A stretch of DNA of 7,845 nt from an uncultured Bacteroidota bacterium (lineage in GTDB: Bacteria; Bacteroidota; Bacteroidia; Chitinophagales; Chitinophagaceae): NCBI GenBank assembly GCA_903912435.1, contig CAIWHI010000147.1:1-7845 (forward strand), in the 5' to 3' direction. How positions within the stretch are numbered: position 1 is the first letter of the stretch; each line of letters begins with the position of its first letter. A model generated the notes under the pieces. It was not told the DNA's origin and did not search any database. It saw only the letters and a list, made by a program, of their open reading frames with translations. Shown piece by piece: positions 6,490 to 7,845 of the stretch. The position numbers and the translations under genes are program-made.

Positions 6490-7017
6490 ATGCCGCTTAG
6501 CACAATTTTCAACGACAAAACACTGAAACCTAAGGAAAGGACAGAACAGATTGCTAAATTAATAACCGAAAACACTCTTAACCAAGTCGACCTAATTGCC
6601 TTTGCAGTGAAAGCAAAAGAGCCAGTAAAAGCGACATGTATTGAAAGCCTGGAATTTGCCACACAGGCAAATCCTGGCCTAATAACTTTTGATACTTTGC
6701 ATTTTGTGATTAATAGCCTACAGGATAAATCACCAAGAATAAAATGGGAATCAGCAAAGGTGATAGGTAATACAATACATTTATTTCCCGGTGACATTGA
6801 GCTTGCAGTTGGGAAACTACTCATAAATACTGAAGATACCGGAACTGTGGTAAGATGGAGTGCAGCATTTGCTCTGAATCAGATTATCAAGTTGCAAACA
6901 GAAATTAATGAGCATCTGGTGCCTGCGGCAGAGGCAATCATTGCCCGTGAAGAAAAGAATAGTATTAAGAAGATCTATCAGGAGGCACTAAAAAAGATAA
7001 AGGCGGTGAAGAAATAA
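6490..7017 (+). CDS. HEAT-repeat-like protein
   Basis: A 175-aa soluble protein built from paired amphipathic helices with no signal peptide or membrane segment. About four HEAT/ARM-like units can be traced: roughly 32-65, 68-102, 104-140 and 141-172. The clearest repeat signatures are SPRIKWESAKVIGN (81-94) and GTVVRWSAAFALNQI (118-132), where a bend is followed by Arg-x-x-Ala-type helix B positions. The C-terminus is Lys-rich (KKIKAVKK). Such proteins usually act as protein-binding scaffolds; no enzymatic motif is present. It appears to be monocistronic: a terminator precedes it and the next gene is convergent. The start at 6490 is the first Met in frame and lies just after the -7 element. 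Fold is confident; function is unknown. Confidence 0.8.
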   Translation: MPLSTIFNDKTLKPKERTEQIAKLITENTLNQVDLIAFAVKAKEPVKATCIESLEFATQANPGLITFDTLHFVINSLQDKSPRIKWESAKVIGNTIHLFPGDIELAVGKLLINTEDTGTVVRWSAAFALNQIIKLQTEINEHLVPAAEAIIAREEKNSIKKIYQEALKKIKAVKK

Positions 7018-7148
7018 GCTTTATCTCTATTTCATGATCAAGGCCTGGTAATGTTTATACTCCGGGTTTTAGTAAGACTATTTTTTTGTTTTGAGGTAAA
7101 ATTATTTTTCCACTACGGTCGTTGAATGAATTGCATGCGATTTCGCAT

Positions 7149-7709
7149 CTACCTTCGATTGGATGTTTCTTCAACCATATGTCCAATTTCCCTGAAAAAA
7201 TCATATAATAGTTTATAGGTTTTGGCATCAGCATTGATGAAATGAAAACTATCTGTTTGCATATACTCACAGCTCAAACAGACATTTAGCGTTGATACAA
7301 TTTCATTATTACCATTATAAAATACGATTGCATCACGGTAAAAAGGGGCACACATCCATATAGGAACATCAAAAATTTCGGTTCTTAAAATACTCCTTAG
7401 CCTTTCAGCTTCGGGTTCGGTGGATATAAATGTATTTATTTTTTGACTTTTTGGGTGAAACCTGCCATTTTCTACTATTAGCTTTTGCTGACAATTCAAA
7501 CCTTCAATAAAGGTTGTGAGTCGTGCCTTATCTATAGCATTAGATGCATCAATTCCCTGTTTTCTACGATTTAGCTCATTATATTCAAGTAGAGAGGCCT
7601 TTCTCCTTTCATCGAACTCTTGCCCTCGCTGGAATGACCATGTTTCGAGGTAGTTGAATTTAAGATTATTTATGTAGTCTGGGGAGGGGGTGTATATATA
7701 GGAGTGCAT
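7149..7709 (-). CDS. Hypothetical protein with CLSC motif, unrecognised family
   Basis: A 186-aa protein I do not recognise. It has no signal peptide or membrane helix. Residues 26-70 are strongly charged and helical (RGQEFDERRKASLLEYNELNRR). A more globular alpha/beta part follows from about 110: VPIWMCAPFYRDAIVFYNGNNEIVSTLNVCLSCEYM, with C144-x-x-C147 and also C120, then a helix KTYKLLYDFFREIGHMVEE at the end. The CxxC pair could bind metal or be redox-active, but no second pair follows it, so neither is established. An in-frame TAA lies 12 bp before the ATG, fixing 7709 as the earliest ATG start. The gene starts 80 bp downstream of a tRNA-Arg on the same strand and could be read through from it; no TAnnTTTG element lies between them. 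It converges with the HEAT-repeat gene across about 130 bp with no convincing terminator. Coding is supported by length and protein-like composition. Confidence 0.7.
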   Translation of the reverse strand: MHSYIYTPSPDYINNLKFNYLETWSFQRGQEFDERRKASLLEYNELNRRKQGIDASNAIDKARLTTFIEGLNCQQKLIVENGRFHPKSQKINTFISTEPEAERLRSILRTEIFDVPIWMCAPFYRDAIVFYNGNNEIVSTLNVCLSCEYMQTDSFHFINADAKTYKLLYDFFREIGHMVEETSNRR

Positions 7710-7789
7710 TGGGGGAATACTTTAATAGATTATAATAAGTATGGCATTGTATACGCACTCTACTCTCACACTCCGCTCTCATTTTTATG

Positions 7790-7845
7790 TGGCCTCGCCA
7801 GGAATCGAACCTGGATCTGGAGCTTCGGAAACTCTTATACTATCC
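7790..7845 (-). tRNA. tRNA-Arg, anticodon CCG (5' end outside window)
   Basis: Reading the minus strand, the window holds tRNA positions from the D-loop to the 3' end. These are the D-loop end GGATA (7845-7841), D-stem GTAT, anticodon arm AGAGT/GCTCC around loop TTCCGAA (7830-7824), a 4-nt variable region AGAT, T-stem CCAGG/CCTGG with loop TTCGATT, the acceptor 3' strand CGAGGCC (7797-7791) and discriminator A at 7790. Anticodon CCG (7828-7826) follows the invariant T and reads CGG, arginine. The 27-43 pair is an A-C mismatch. CCA is not encoded. The acceptor 5' strand, expected to be GGCCTCG, lies beyond the window end. Confidence 0.92.

Noticed and set aside
7135..7148. Small hairpin ATGCG/CGCAT between the two convergent genes at 7017 and 7149
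   Set aside because: Five base pairs without an adjacent T tract on either strand; too weak to call a terminator.
7755..7785. Pyrimidine-rich CTCT/CACT stretch next to the tRNA, considered as a repeat array or attachment site
   Set aside because: It is low-complexity sequence with no exact repeat unit; no duplicated tRNA 3' end or integrase occurs in the window to support an attachment site.

Overview
The window looks like a chromosomal stretch of a Bacteroidota bacterium, probably of the Chitinophagia/Sphingobacteriia type. The base composition is AT-rich. Four intergenic sites match the TAnnTTTG -7 element typical of that phylum. Shine-Dalgarno sequences are weak or absent, and all the recognisable proteins fit. 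The taxon is an inference from style, not from a marker gene.

Layout: (1) 2-1570, +, the C-terminal part of a DUF885 HExxPGH protein whose start lies outside the window. (2) 1578-2591, -, a convergent two-gene unit with a stand-alone CheY-like receiver upstream of an exported L,D-transpeptidase. (3) 2592-2851, a divergent regulatory region with a well-formed Bacteroidota promoter for hmgA. (4) 2852-6181, +, a tyrosine/phenylalanine catabolic block. It holds homogentisate 1,2-dioxygenase (hmgA) and 4-hydroxyphenylpyruvate dioxygenase, which perform consecutive steps (4-hydroxyphenylpyruvate to homogentisate to maleylacetoacetate). Between them sits a PD-(D/E)XK nuclease of the Rpn/putative-transposase family. 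(5) 6182-6489, a non-coding stretch with a perfect 10-bp terminator hairpin and two more -7-like elements. (6) 6490-7017, +, a small HEAT-repeat protein. (7) 7149-7709, -, an unrecognised 186-aa protein. (8) 7790-7845, -, the 3' part of a tRNA-Arg with anticodon CCG.

The most notable observation is the 3' end of the nuclease gene. Its frame stops at 4971 with an odd Arg/Lys-rich tail. Removing one G from the GGG at 4920-4922 restores a long charged coiled coil ending at 5020, so this is a single-base frameshift (decay, phase variation, programmed shift or sequencing error). The nuclease has its own promoter-like element and splits the catabolic pair. The 4-hydroxyphenylpyruvate dioxygenase gene has no visible promoter of its own and may depend on transcription through the nuclease gene.

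No CRISPR array, insertion sequence with inverted repeats, or large multigene defence or biosynthetic system was seen. Most of the window is ordinary chromosomal sequence.
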